Assembly: GCA_963585895.1 (NCBI GenBank)
Contig: OY757912.1
Span: 79,426,581 to 79,490,580, forward strand
From: Sepioteuthis lessoniana
Lineage: Eukaryota > Mollusca > Cephalopoda > Myopsida > Loliginidae
DNA length: 64,000 bases
Direction: 5' to 3'
Shown here: one piece after another, positions 33,926 to 46,320 of the stretch
Numbering within the stretch: position 1 is the stretch's first letter
Layout: each line of letters starts with the position of its first letter
Notes under the pieces: generated by a model
The model's input: only the letters and a program-made list of their open reading frames with translations
Told to the model about the DNA's origin: nothing
Database searches by the model: none
Position numbers and translations under genes: made by a program

Positions 33926-34880
33926 AAATGTGAAATGAAGTGTTACCGTAACAAACTTGTTTTACTCGGACTTTCTTACGAATTGTTCATCAAAGAACAA
34001 ATAAAATGATTGAAACATAAGTATATATGAAATGTTTTTACACGTGAAACGAATATTTTTCCGATGCTTTTTTGAGATTTTATTTTCTATTTTGAATTCA
34101 ACGTGAACTAAATTTTATATTGGACTACTAAAAAAAAAGAATTAAACAACCAAAGTTTTTTCATGGGCATTTTTTTTTCTTTTTTTGATAAAATGAACCT
34201 GCATGTATGGAGTATAAGATGGTTTTGGGTGTGTGTTGGGAAATGATGATATTAGTAACTGACTTTTTCTTCTTATCCCCATTCATTTCTTATCTTCTTT
34301 TTGTTTGTTGAAGCTGCAAACGAATGAATGATGAAAAGGAAAGAGACAGTGATACTTTCGGGTTTACAACTGTTTTATGAGGTGGAATGTTTTCCTGAAC
34401 CAGTAGAAATAGTCTAGCTTCCTGGTCGAGGAGTTAGAAAAATCTAAGGAATCATTTTGGCAAATTATGAATCATCTGTATGTGGTTTGAAAGTCCACCA
34501 TATGTGTCTGTGGTCAGTTGGGGTGTTCAGACAACGCTGCTACGAGGAGACATCACGCGCTGCTCAGCCAGCGGCCTTAGTAGACACGTTAGCTCTAACT
34601 GGCAGTCGAGAGAAAAAGGAGCTGTCCGTCTCAGTCGAGGTGGTAAAGGAATTTTTTTTATGTTATTCGGGTTTTTTCAATTTCTTATTCAATCCCCATA
34701 CATGCCATGCTCGTGAAGGCTAGTTTTCATCGCTGATGAAAATGCCTCTCTATTGATGCTGGATAACAGCATTTTGTAGCTGAAAACTTGCTCTATCTAA
34801 CAGTATTATTGTACTCTTTGTAGCTGCTATAGTCTCCCAGTAAATAAATAGGTCGCCTTACTTTTGTACCACCCCATGTA
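33926..34880. other. No gene seen
   Basis: Two overlapping plus frames lie at 34457-34723, but neither shows a domain. The end (about 34840-34870, 'ggtcgccttacttttgtacc') could be the edge of another transposon. Confidence 0.4.
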
Positions 34881-34882
34881 TA

Positions 34883-35071
34883 TAGGAGGATGGGTTGAGA
34901 AGTTCAGAAGATGAAGACATATTTTCTGTTGATGACATTTTTGGACCAACACTGATAGAAAAAGTGCGTGAACCGCAAAGGGAGACAATGTTGAAAAATA
35001 AACCTTATTTCATCACATTCCATGAAATTATCTTGGTCAATCTATGAACTTTTCAGCCGACCCTCGCGTAT
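34883..35071. mobile_element. MITE-like element, about 190 bp
   Basis: The left end 'ggatgggttgagaagttcag' and the reverse complement of the right end 'gagggtcggctgaaaagttc' are similar inverted ends, each next to TA-rich flanks. The interior ('ttttggaccaacactgatag') resembles the transposon scrap at 8455-8618. No coding capacity remains, which fits a mariner-derived MITE. Confidence 0.5.
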
Positions 35072-35099
35072 ATATATATATATAGTGTCGCGGGTAAAT

Positions 35100-35620
35100 T
35101 GTCGTCTAAATTACTCAAAAATGAAAATATTACGGATATCTTTCTTTATTAGATGCATTTACCAAAATTGCATTAAAATATCTTGAAATACAATCGGATA
35201 AAATCTATTCTAAGTAATCGCCATTAGCTTCAACCACGGCCTCCAAACGGCTTCGGAATATCCAACAAGCTTTTGTCTCCCTGTTAAAATTGATAAATGT
35301 TGCCGTCCTCTTTGCCCTCGGTTCATCTTTGGTGCTGCACATAGCTTTGTTGATCTCTCAGTCAACTGCGCCTCACTCAAAATTATCCAGAGGATTGCTA
35401 TCTGGAGAGTTAGCCAGCCAGATGTTGGGGGTGATGCAGTCGCAGAAATTTTCTGGCTGCCAACACTAGGTTCTACCGCTTGTATGGCATAGCGTTGAGT
35501 CCTATTGCCAGATGTAGAGTCTTCCAGCAGCCTCCTCTCCTCTCGATCCAGGGACGCACTACCACCTCCAGCCACTTGATATCGGCCTCTGTATTGAGTA
35601 TGAGGCCATGTGAAAGAATA
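35100..35620 (-). pseudogene. Mariner-type transposase remnant, frameshifted
   Basis: On the minus strand, in shifting frames, it reads pieces of a DDE transposase C-terminal half: 'VVVRPWIE', then 'NSPDSNPLDNF', 'MCSTKDEPRA' and 'FRSRLEAVVEANGDYL'. The block 'NSPDxNPLDxxxWG' carries the last catalytic acidic residue in Tc1/mariner transposases. Stops and frameshifts are frequent. A single 121-codon open frame (35210-35575) is in the wrong frame and is not the protein. Confidence 0.8.
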
Positions 35621-37129
35621 AATTAAGGCATTGTAGGAAACAAATAAATAAATTTAAAATTTAATTTTAAAAAAAAGAAAAAGAAAACTATTAAATTTGC
35701 AGAAACCCCCGAGGTCCCTAACAGGAAAAGGGGATGACGCATGCGTACAGAAATAAGGCTCCTCTTAGCAAAGGGGAACAGACTTTCTTTCTCTTTCAGG
35801 CAGTGACCAGTGTTCTGACAACATCGTTGCTGACGTGTCTGGGCACCACGCATACGTCTTTGGACGTAGCGTTGGTTAGTCCCTTTCACCCAGTTGCTGT
35901 TCTCTTTCGGTCAACATTATGCTGAAATATACAAGACCCACAAATGAACTACAGACTAACTCTTACTGGACTTTGACAGGCTTCCGAAAGAAAACTAACC
36001 CTTATGGAAACCCGAAATGCCAAATGAGGACAAATACATGCATGAAACGATTAACGTATTTTTCTCACCTTAAATGGGGGATTTAACCATTTCTATGTAT
36101 TCAGGAAAAAACTTCCTCACCCATAGAATGGTTGTTGAACCCAGTAAATAAAGGAAAGCATAAAGAAACGTCTTCGTCTCTCATCTGTTGCTGTCTTTTC
36201 TTTTAAATAATTCTTTTGGGACTTTCTTGGGCTAGGCGTTACACCGACTAGCCAACGTGGGGGTAAAATAAAATAACCAAAATATCGAGTCAGATATTCA
36301 AACGGCAACACAGCCTTGCCCTTTGCCCGTGACCTTTAGCCCCTATACCCCATAGTATAACTACACCATAACTTGTAACCACTCCAAACACCATGATGTG
36401 AACTGGGTGTTTGGTTTTCATCAATATAAATATTAATCTGTCTTGAGATTGACGCCTTATTTGCATACTGTTTCCAAATTTTGGGGCGGAGTAAATTGCA
36501 TCATTGATTCTAGTTTGCTGCACAGTAAACAAAACTTGAAACAAATAACAAGCATACATAAAACTCGCTTTTCCAGCGGAAACAACATCAACTCGCCAGC
36601 GTTCAGACCTCGTCATTTGGTCAGTTAATTCAAGTAGAGTTATCATTGCTGAATTAACGATCTCTTTCGAGGCCAACATCGACTGGGCGCATCAGCGTAA
36701 ATTGGAAAAGTACGAAGACCAACGTGAGTAGTGTGTTAAGAATGGCTGGTTAACAGACATATTTCCTTTTGAGATTGGATGTCGAGGTTTTATTTCGAAA
36801 ACAACATCTACATTTTTAACTATACTCGGACTTTCACCAGCAGAGAGGAGGAAATATGTAAAAAAAGATCCAAAATAAGACTGTAACTGCATTTGAGCGG
36901 ATATGGCATTTGTACAGATCAAACATCATCCAATAAAGTCTGGTAGTATTCTGAGATACTGCTGGGGCACCCAGGGTTAGTGGTAACGATGCTTCGTCCC
37001 CGAAATAATGCTTGAACCCTGGGTCATCATCAGATGAAGACTTTATGGGAAGCAAAACTGATTTTTTTTGCAGCAGTTCTTGTATATAATTTTTTTAATT
37101 TTTAAAGTACATTTAGCGAATCTGAACAA
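35621..37129. other. No gene seen; one inverted-repeat scrap
   Basis: Around 36967-37022 'cacccagggtt' and 'aaccctggg' form short inverted arms about 33 bp apart. Open frames at 36117-37055 lie on both strands with no family signature. Confidence 0.4.
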
Positions 37130-37555
37130 GACATGCAGTACAGAATTTTGCTACATTTCAGGAATAGTACACCTCAAAGAGAAAAAGCTAGATTGAAACT
37201 ACTCAAGAATGCTACGTACTGTTTTGAACAAATCCTGGAAGTAACACCCCACAAAATAGCAGCTGTACAGCCACTTGCCTCTCACCTCAGAAACCATCCA
37301 AGAAAAACAAACAAGACATGTGGGGCACAGTTGAAGAAGTAAGAATGAACTCATAACTGAAGTTCTCTTATGGACTCCTACACAGGTACACACCAGTGTT
37401 AGCAAAGACTTACATACACCAGCTTTGTACAGACACTGTATGCCGTCTAGAGGACCTACCAGGACCAAATAAAAATTAGGATGGATGGCAAGGGAGAGTC
37501 AGGAAACTCTGTATTATCAGTATACCTTGATGATGATGATGATGATGACATTTCA
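37130..37555 (+). pseudogene. LINE reverse-transcriptase tail with (GAT)n end
   Basis: The plus strand reads a decayed form of the C-terminal tail: 'LKLLKNATYCFEQIL', 'KIAAVQPLASHLRN', 'LWTPTQ'-like words and 'MDGKGESGN', followed by (GAT)n at 37529-37548. It aligns by eye with 60562-60840. Frameshifts and stops throughout. Confidence 0.75.
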
Positions 37556-37809
37556 AAGGATATGGTGAAAACTAGGTGTTAATGTAGTTTTTCATGATGA
37601 AATTCCTCAAAATTTTAGATTATGTTTTATGATATTGATTCGAGTCAAAGTGGGCTTTAAAGGGAACAACTTTTTGAGAGAGGATTGTCTAAATTTTCAT
37701 AAACCAACTTTTTTCCTTATCTGTGATGCTAGTGAAATTTTGTCAAGATATATGATGATGGAACACAGTGAAGGAAAAATTGGGTCCATGTCTTTCTTTA
37801 GGATATTAA
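37556..37809. other. No gene seen
   Basis: AT-rich DNA. The frames at 37629-37946 and 37697-37960 on opposite strands run into the SINE-like segment and are not supported. Confidence 0.4.
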
Positions 37810-37920
37810 TGCAAAGTGAACATAAACATCCCCAGCTAAGATTCAATCTTAGGTTTGCTCCCTTTTTTAGAGTAGTAACTACTAAGCTACCCAACACTTT
37901 TACAATTTTTAACAATATGG
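37810..37920 (-). mobile_element. tRNA-like SINE remnant
   Basis: The minus strand reads 'gttgggtagcttagtagtta' (A-box-like) and 'aagattgaatcttagctgg' (B-box-like). The family was not matched with the others. Confidence 0.45.
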
Positions 37921-38069
37921 TAGATATGGCTATCAGGATGCCATAACAAGTCCTTTTCATGACATCTCTTAAAGCAATGGGAATTACTTACAGGCACCCA
38001 TCTCCTTAATAACATGCACAGGTTGTACGAGCAGCAGTACACAATCCCTGACCTGACCAATTATCAAAA

Positions 38070-38215
38070 GTGCTCCAACTATTCTATTTACACATAGCCG
38101 GGAGAGGGAAAGTGGTTTCATGCCTTTTCCAAGCTATCTCAGTCAGGGTTTGAATTCGGTTTGCCAATTCCATTCTCCCTACTTTGGGCCATTTGCCCAC
38201 CAATCCCTCCATAGA
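38070..38215 (-). mobile_element. tRNA-like SINE remnant
   Basis: The minus strand has 'accgaattcaaaccctgac' (B-box-like) downstream of 'gtgggcaaatggccc', then 'gagatagcttggaaaaggca'. The family is uncertain. Confidence 0.45.
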
Positions 38216-38234
38216 ATTGTACAAATTGTACTGA

Positions 38235-38470
38235 ATAATAAAAAATTACACTGAGTCATGAAGGTGACGAGCCACCCTGGACTGTGAGATGCTAAAAATT
38301 TGTCAGATGCTCTTTGAGTGCAACTCACTAGATTTGTCTATAGCTTGGAGCGCTGCCTTGGAATCCATCGTTTTAAGTCCTAACTTACCTTATCTGATTA
38401 TTGCAGTTCTTGCAACCTGAGTGAAATTTCTTGAACCATCTGGTTACGGTAAAATGTTATAGCCCAGTTC
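38235..38470 (-). pseudogene. Transposase N-terminal (helix-turn-helix) remnant
   Basis: Minus-strand pieces 'KTMDSKAALQAIDKSSELHS' and 'ISQSRVARHL' resemble the DNA-binding region of mariner-type transposases. Only this short stretch is readable and it is broken by stops. Confidence 0.4.
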
Positions 38471-39225
38471 AAACTCATTAAGCATAAGTTCCAAGATTAG
38501 ACTAGACTGAACAATCATCTGTGCAACTTTTAAATTACACATAGTGAACCAATACGCTTGTCAGTGCACCAGCTACCATGATAATATGAACCACAGTAAG
38601 TTTCTTCCACAGCTTGAATGCTTTAGTCACATGATCTGCAAACAAGCAGATTCCAAATTCCAAAATTCCAAATTCCAAAATATTGCAAAACTTTTGAGTC
38701 ATTTTAGCAATACAAAAATTGATAACACAGAAAACTTCTGGAAGAAATGTAATTTATTAGAAATAACAATTTTATAACATAAAATACATTAATTAAAAAT
38801 ATTTTATTGTTCTAAAAATTGTGAACAAAGGATCTTTTTTTTTTTTGTATTAGTCAAGTATTTTTCAGATATAGGTGACAGATTCAATAATATTTTTTTA
38901 TCAATATTTACTGAGCATAGCTTTGTACAACACAAGGCCAAAAAAGGGTTAAAAGATTGTTTTGCTCTAATCTTTCAAAAGGGTGGCACCCATTTCTATG
39001 TTGAAAGTCAGCATCTGAATTATTGGTTTTTCCACCAGGATTCAAATACTGGCAGGAAATGCTCAACTACCTCAGCCATCAAGTTCTTTATCAAGTTTAG
39101 TTTACACTAATTTGGTACAAATGTCACTCAGTACAGATCAAACTAACTAAAAGGTGCCTAATCAATCTGATTAATAGAAAAATATGAAATACAATTTGAT
39201 CAAATACATCTTTTATATTTTTGGA
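38471..39225. other. Unique AT-rich DNA, no gene seen
   Basis: No repeat family apart from short 'caaattccaaa' words (38655-38685). Confidence 0.4.
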
Positions 39226-39790
39226 TTGATTTTAACAGCATATCAACCTATTTAGGATTATTCTATGTTGAGAGCTTAGGAAATCACATTCTTTATAGAT
39301 TTATATTTACATCTTTTTGATTAATTGTTTCTAAAGAGTTTTTAACATATATCCGACCAAGTATTCCTATCTAATTTGCACACAGATGTGTGGTTTCAAG
39401 TATTCCATCTAATACATAATATAGTTTCAAATAACTATTTCTATTCAATAACAGTCATTTGTTTGCACACAGCAGCTAATAATAATCCTTAGTAAATAAT
39501 TATGGCTTCAAATAACAACTGTAATAAAAATGTTTCTATACAGTTATATGGCATCAATTATTCCAATCTAATACTAATATTTCTTAAACTGGTCTATTTG
39601 ACCCTAACATGTCCTATCACACTGTATCAGAGCAAGTCTGGGAATAATGGCAATGAAGGAGTACTCAATAATCCCTAGACCTCCAGAACTGGGGTCTCAC
39701 TCTCAGATGCAGTTTCGTATCATACTCAAGACACTGCTTTTTTTGTAGGGTCAATCAGTGTATTCTAAGTCCTGCCAACAGGCCTTTTTG
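39226..39790 (-). mobile_element. Long SINE family C copy
   Basis: Plus-strand order (reverse of the element): 'gattttaacagcatatcaac', 'ggattattctatgttgag', repeated 'tttcaa(g/a)taact' units, 'ggcaatgaaggagtactc' and 'tcaatcagtgtattctaag'. Length is close to 560 bp. The middle is made of duplicated 20-30 bp units, which explains why it is longer than the 430-bp copy at 19575-20006. Confidence 0.75.
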
Positions 39791-40620
39791 TTTTGTTTTG
39801 TTTTTTTTAGTTTCATTTTTTTTTAGATTTAATAGTGAATAAATAATTATTTGAAAGACAATCTAATTATAAAAAGATTAACTTGTTAAGTAATAGAACA
39901 GTCGTTGCTATCTTAAAGAAATTAATAAAAAAATTTCAATTGTACAACCAGAAATTAGATAAGGATTATAAGCAGAGATGACAGCTATTGCAGCTGCTTT
40001 ATTTCTCCAAATCAAGAAATATAAGAGAATTATCACCATTATGAGAAATGGTCATGCTTTTTTTTTCTTCTTTTTTTTATTATATTTAAATTTATTTAAT
40101 TTGTGATTCATAGGAAAGACACAGCCATTAGATAATAACAATAAGAGATACATTCTTTACTTTTTTTTTAAAAACCATTTCTCACTGAATAAAAAATGTT
40201 GATATTAATAAATGCATTAGGAGCAGTCAATACCAATAATAAAATTTGTAGCTGGAATGTATTAAATATTAAAATCACTATTCTTTATTTGTTTATCTCT
40301 CTCTCTTATATTTTTTCTCTCTCCTCTTTCATTAATATGTGACTTTCATTAAATTATCAACCAGAATATGCAAGTAAAAATATCCACACCATTGTCTGAC
40401 AGACCATTAGATGATGTTTCTTATCATTTAAGTTTTAAAAAATTAGAAATTACACATCTTTGACAATCTTAAATATTCATAATTTTACCCAGTCATTGTG
40501 AATCAACTGGGAGGAATCAATTAAATATGTAATAATTTCAGTCAGTCTGATGACTAAAATTAATGAACTTATCTAGCACTGCCAGATGTCAGGGCTTCAC
40601 TACCTTTTTTTAATGATTTC
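39791..40620. other. Unique AT-rich DNA, no gene seen
   Basis: T-rich runs near 39785-39830 and 40055-40090. No exon or repeat family supported. Confidence 0.4.
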
Positions 40621-40624
40621 TAAG

Positions 40625-41230
40625 TACATTTGGGTGATTGATTTGAATGACATGACAATCTGTCAGGGTTATTTTATGTGTAGAAGTTAGGGAATTGCAT
40701 TCATTGTACATTTATATTTACATTTTTTAGCAGTTGTTTTATAGATTTTTCACACAGTTTTATAGTAATTTACAAAGCACTTTTGCTTCAATGTGGTACA
40801 AGGCCAAATGAATGGGGCACCCGATGAGACTGGAACTCACTCGTGTAGTTTTGCTAGTCTAGCTTGCTAACCATTACACCACTAGAGGTGTCCTTCACAC
40901 AGTTTTATAGTATTAAGTATTTTAATATATAATACAAATAATTTATACACAATTTTATGATTTCAAGTAACAAATTCTACCTGATAATAGTCATTTGTTT
41001 GTTCAGTCATATGGTTTCAAGTAACTAACAATAATTCTTAGTAAACAATTATAACTTCAAGTAACTATTCCTAATACTTTGACCTGGAAGTAATAGCAAC
41101 GAAGAGGCACTCCACCATCCCCAAATTTCCAGAACTAGAGCCCTATCAGTGGATACATTTTAGTGTCCTACCCAGGACACTTTTCCTGATTAAGTAAACT
41201 CTTTCCAACTGAAAGGTTGGTATAAAACAG
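40625..41230 (-). mobile_element. Long SINE family C copy, host of a nested SINE E
   Basis: Same block order as 39226-39790. It is interrupted at 40768-40893 by a SINE E with a 19-bp target duplication, so without the insert the copy is about 460 bp. Confidence 0.8.
40749..40912 (-). mobile_element. SINE family E with 19-bp target duplications, nested in SINE C
   Basis: 'ttcacacagttttatagta' occurs at 40749-40767 and 40894-40912. The 126-bp insert between them, read on the minus strand, is 'ggacacctctagtggtgtaa' (A box), 'cgagtgagttccagtctcat' (B box) and a short tail 'ggccttgtaccacattgaag'. Compact SINEs of this kind are little more than a tRNA-like part plus about 50 bp. Confidence 0.93.
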
Positions 41231-42360
41231 CCTTAGGCCATCCAAGCTAAACATCTATATTATTATGATCTGAATCCTGGAAATTTCAGTGTTTTTTACT
41301 ATAACACAGGAAAAATGGCATATCATAGCACAGTTTTTGTTAGCACAATACCATTAAAATTCTCTAACTTGGAAAAAAAGCAATTTTCAGTTTAATTGGA
41401 ATACCTTTTGTTTTAGTAATTTTTAATCAATCAGTCTAAATAGATAACTCCTGATCATTTAACTTCTAATTATAGATTCATTTTCTCAAGTAAATAAGAG
41501 GAATAAACAGGAAGAATCCTTGAACAGATTATATTTTCCTTCATCAGGCATAGTGGTTCACCAGTGACAATACTACTTGTATATAATGACAATATCTACT
41601 TGTATATAATGTAATATCAAACAGTCACACAAACTGGTCAAACTACATAGTACCAAGAAATTCTCTTGTTATAGTAACACAAGACATCACTCAATGGTAC
41701 TCAAACCAAAAGAAAAAAAAAGAGAGAGAACATTTAGGTAGACTATACTATTCTATTTCTTTAACTTTTCCCTCTTTCAGTATGATTTTATATATTTCAC
41801 TTTCTTTCTAAATTTGAAATTTCAAAAAATCATTTAAAAAAAGGGAGCAACAAAAATACATTTCCGTTCCTTTTACATTTCCTTTTTTTCTTTTTTTAAA
41901 AGTACTTTTAGTTAATATGCTTCTGTAAAAAATTATCTTGAAAGATTGTTTCCAATCAAAATGTATTTTTCATATTGTTGGAATGTTTTTGGTGGGTGAA
42001 AAGAGAAAGAAAATAGCCAATAGCTTTTTGTCTTTTTTTAAACATTTGTAAATAACAAAAGTAAATTTAAAAGTTATAGTACGGTGCAAGTATTATATCA
42101 GTAAGGCTAGATGGAAATTATTTTCCAATCCAGTATTTGTAACTTCCAAAAATAAATAACTGCATCAGTTTGTTTCTCACAAATAATTTCAAAATTAACA
42201 ATGGCAAAAAATAACAGTCAATAAAATTTCCGAAATGTACAAATGAAGTTAAAACAAGTGTCAATGCAAAGATTGTAAAAAATTAGTAATTATATTTCAA
42301 TTAAAAAATCAATATATCCTTCTTTGCAGAGAAATACTACAGATATCACACACAAAGTTA
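41231..42360. other. Unique AT-rich DNA, no gene seen
   Basis: A short direct repeat around 'acttgtatataatg' (41576-41613). Otherwise nothing is supported. Confidence 0.4.

Positions 42361-42363
<3 letters not shown>

Positions 42364-42402
<39 letters not shown>
42364..42402. repeat. (AT)n microsatellite
   Basis: A clean dinucleotide run. Confidence 0.95.
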
Positions 42403-42404
<2 letters not shown>

Positions 42405-44149
42405 GTACACATTCATATACACACATACACAAGGTGTTTTATAAAAGATACAACCCGAAGAATAAGTAAGAATTTACATGTGCTTAAATTTTATGCTACA
42501 GTATTAGTCATATGGCAACACTGAAGTCAGAGGTAATTTAGCAGTTGAGATGATTACTAACCTCATTTGAGTATCCATTGCATTGTGTTGTGTAATCTAT
42601 GTTATTTTCCAAAGACAAATTATTTTGCATATAAATATTACAAATATGTGAAAGACGAATTTAATGTATAATTTTTTCAGTCTACATTTCCTTCATCAGA
42701 CTGGGAATATACAAATTTGGAAGCACTGAGGCAGACCAGCTTTGTTAAACTGCCAAAGTTCTAGATGGTATGTTTAAATATTTAATTTACCCATCCAGAT
42801 AATCTCTTAGAAAGATACTTTTAGCACATAAGGCTATCTATAACTACTGTTTTTAAGGCGACAAAGAAGTTAAAATGGTTTAAATACAAGCTTTCAAAAC
42901 AGGAAAAATTTAAAAAATAAAAACGTTTGTATCCTTTTCAAAACACCCTTGTATAAATTTATTTAGGTGACCTTTCAGTAAGGGGAGGTAAATAAGAATC
43001 AAACTATGCTCTAAGATGTAAGGGAGGTAACTGGAATTTGCTTTACGTACCTAACTGTTAAACTGTATTTCAACACAATTCAAGATTTACTTTTCAAATA
43101 TTTAGCTTTAAAAAATCGTTCCTTAACTTATTTATAATTAATAGGCGACAAACGGTTAATATGTCAGAACATGAGAACGCTGATTAAGCAAAGAAAATCA
43201 ATTGGTCTTTCTTCCATAAATTTATCAATTGTTACTCAGACATGATTGACACATAAAATGTTTACATATAAAGAATTCTCACCTTTATAAAAAACAAAAA
43301 GGCGGGGGGGGCGATATGCATGAAGTGGTTATGTTGATTTTTCCATAAAAATCATAAACTCTGAAGGCATTCATGATATACTACAGAAATGTCAATATGT
43401 AACATTACTAGGGGCCTGCCAGTTATATAAATTAAAAAGAAAGGCATCTGACCATCTCTAACACAGATATTCTTGAATTTCCAGGGTCATGGCTCATTTA
43501 GTCAAGGCACTGGGCTTCGGTTCATTAATCAGTTAATATACTGGTATATACAAGATTAGTTCAATTTCAAACCACTATTATCATAAATTTTTACTATTCA
43601 TTTTTCATTGTATTTTTCTTGCTTTCTCTTTCTTTCATGCAATAAAAAGCAATGAAAGACATACTGAAAAAATAGACAAAGATTAATAATTGGAATGCTT
43701 CATCTGCGAAATTTAAAGAACTCAGGACTATCAATATTATTATCTGAGATGGAAACAGGGTGAGGCTTATTACATACTAAGGGAAGATTTGAATTCTACA
43801 GCATATATATTTTATTGGGGGGGTATAGAAAATGTCAAACTAAGATCTTTACCAAAGCATCTATGATATATTCACAGGAAATTACAAAAAAAAATTCCCC
43901 AATACAGTGTATTTGGCTTGGATCCAAGTTTTTAGACAATTGCAAGATAGATGTATAGATCAACAGCATAAATATATATACAACAAAAATTGGGACAAAA
44001 TCATCTATAAAAGTTAAGAATTTTAACATACAATGAAAATTTGCAATAAAAATATAAATACACCCTAAAACGTTTTTACTAATGGAAAAATTATTTGTAT
44101 CAACTATATTTCATGTTTATTATCATAATAGTTACTTACCAAGTTTAAC
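42403..44149. other. Unique AT-rich DNA, no gene seen
   Basis: No repeat family or coding frame supported. A G run (43303-43311) and a second (43817-43824) are the only low-complexity features. Confidence 0.4.
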
Positions 44150-44255
44150 TTAGTTGTTACACAAAGCCAAAAGTATAGAGCACCCACTAAAAATCAAATT
44201 CACTAATGATTGTCTGCTTGCCTAGCTTGCTAACCACTATATAAAGCAACCAGGT
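44150..44255 (-). mobile_element. SINE family E, degraded
   Basis: 'agttgttacacaaagccaaa' and 'gcctagcttgctaaccacta' match family E in reverse orientation. Confidence 0.6.
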
Positions 44256-44327
44256 TTACAGCTATATGTAAAAAAATGCTTTCAATAAAACTAATGACAT
44301 TTCATTTAAATGAATACTTTGTCTTAT

Positions 44328-44402
44328 ATGGATTTACCCAACCCTTCTGCCACAGGCAGAATAGGATACAAGGACAATTTTTAAGTTTGTTATATACAGT
44401 AA
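44328..44402 (-). mobile_element. SINE family A tail fragment
   Basis: 'atttacccaacccttctgcc' and 'aggacaatttttaag' are the reverse of the family tail. Confidence 0.7.
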
Positions 44403-44945
44403 AAAGTTATACATATATAAAATTGATAATCAATATTTTTATAATGAACTATTAAATAAAAAAAATACTGATTATAATTATTATGACAGTTCTATTTTTA
44501 AATATTGAAGGATTCTGCATAAAATAACAAAAGTACAGAAAAAAAGAAACTCAATGCCTCTTCCTCTAACAACAACAAAATAAAAATAGAATAAAAAATT
44601 GAAAGGAACAGTCATAATTGTACTTTAGCCCTAACTGCACTTAAACCCTAATATATAAGTTTGAAGGTTTTTTTAAAGTAACTTTTCATTAACTTTATTG
44701 TATGTCCCACTAATTCTTTAATTCCTAATTTTTAATCAGTTTCAGCATAAAGAAACTAAATATTTCTGAAAATATAAAGAAAATACTTGATGATTAAACA
44801 CAGAATTTTGCAATTTTATTTCCTAAAATTTGTTTTAGCAAGTTTTGGCACTTGTATGTGTGTGTTGTGTATTTAAAATCAGGAAGATAAGGATTGTCAT
44901 TGATTAAAAATGAATGTTAATATTATGAACAGAAAAGTATATATA

Positions 44946-44979
<34 letters not shown>

Positions 44980-45040
44980 GTTTGTTATATTTATAAATAA
45001 AGAATGTTTAATATTGGGGATAGAGTATATGTATCTAACT
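44403..45040. other. Unique AT-rich DNA with one TA/TG microsatellite
   Basis: (TA)n/(TG)n at about 44936-44980. No gene seen. Confidence 0.4.
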
Positions 45041-45123
45041 TAGGATAGTGTAGACATAGATGATCGCATAGGCAAGAAGCTGGCAGTCACCAAGCACCAT
45101 TGATTCTATGTCTACGCTATTTT
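45041..45123. repeat. Inverted repeat, about 16-bp arms
   Basis: 'atagtgtagacatagat' (45045) and 'attctatgtctacgctat' (45103) pair around a 40-bp loop with few mismatches. Confidence 0.75.
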
Positions 45124-45128
45124 AACTT

Positions 45129-45131
<3 letters not shown>

Positions 45132-45191
<60 letters not shown>

Positions 45192-45214
45192 TATACACAC
45201 ACACACACACACTG
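45132..45214. repeat. (TA)n-(CA)n microsatellite
   Basis: (TA)n to 45162, then (AC)n to about 45212 with one interruption. Confidence 0.95.
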
Positions 45215-45714
45215 CCCTGATTTTAAGCTGGTTTGATTTGTCTCAATTGAAAATAATGCTGACTTGAAATTTGCTATAAATACAGCCAGAGTTCCACTGG
45301 CAACTCCCAAACCAATTTGATCAATCAACACAAGTCAGCATTAACAAATGTAATGCTTTCTTTTACACACCATTCTTGGTAAAAAAAATTCTTATATACA
45401 TTCTCCTTTGTTTGGATATGATACTTATTTATATCCTAATAATTCATAAAGTGATTCATCATTTAGAAATTAAAAACTTTAAGTTATATTTCAGGATTTA
45501 ATAATTATTATAAGCATTATTTGTTAGTTTATTGTCCCAAAGTGTGTATAGTACAAAGCAGTATTTTGATATTTTAAAGTGAAGTTATTCTTTAATAATA
45601 ATAAGTAAAAGAACAGCCATGTCAGGTAAGAGGAAATTGGTGAATCCAAGTGCTTAAGTCATGAAAATCCAAAACATTACAAGATAAAAATGGAAGCATT
45701 TATAAAATAGTTGG
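45215..45714. other. Unique AT-rich DNA, no gene seen
   Basis: The 66-residue minus frame at 45131-45331 reads through the microsatellite and is not supported. Confidence 0.4.
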
Positions 45715-46320
45715 TAGTGATTGATTGATTTTAATGGCATGTTAACCTGTCTAGGGTTATTTTATACCCAGAGAATTTTAATATAAGGTTAGGGAATCAC
45801 CTTTATTGTATGTTCATATTTACATTTTGTGTGTTGTCTCTTCATCCTTTCTATGCAGAGAACAACTTACTCAAATATACTTAATGCATAAGGGCAAGAT
45901 GCAACTTTTGTCCACATTACTTATAAATTTTGGACCTTGCATGATAACCCCCTGAAAATATCTCTTGTTCAACATACCCCAGCTCTAAAATTAAAAAAGA
46001 AAAAAATATTTTATTGCTTCTAAGAACTTTAATAAAGGTTGTTTTTAGAAGTATCAGAGAATAAAAAATTATCTCATCAACACACTTGTGTGATATACCT
46101 ACTGACACCAATAGTATATTTTAGTATTGTAATTGTGAAACTCCAAGAAATCTTTTATGTGCAACATTTTTCTTTTTTTGCACACAGTCCTATCAAATAC
46201 AAATAATTTTCAAATACACTTATTTAACTCAGAAATGGGATCCTGTCAGGTACAACCACTCCGGGCCAGAGCAGACTTGGGAGTAGATGGTGGTGAGGGC
46301 TGATTTGGGGTTTTAAGGGA
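45715..46320 (-). mobile_element. Long SINE family C copy, interior diverged
   Basis: The terminal block 'gattgattttaatggcatgt' lies at 45721 and the other end 'caggtacaaccactccgggc' near 46237-46256, with 'gggagtagatggtggtgagg' following. The 400 bp between are weakly similar or replaced, so these may be two fragments. Confidence 0.55.

Noticed and set aside
35210-35575. 121-codon minus open frame
   Set aside because: The frame is not that of the transposase; it stays open by chance across the frameshifted remnant.
37629-37946. 105-codon plus frame
   Set aside because: It overlaps an antisense tRNA-like SINE remnant and another open frame on the opposite strand; no domain.
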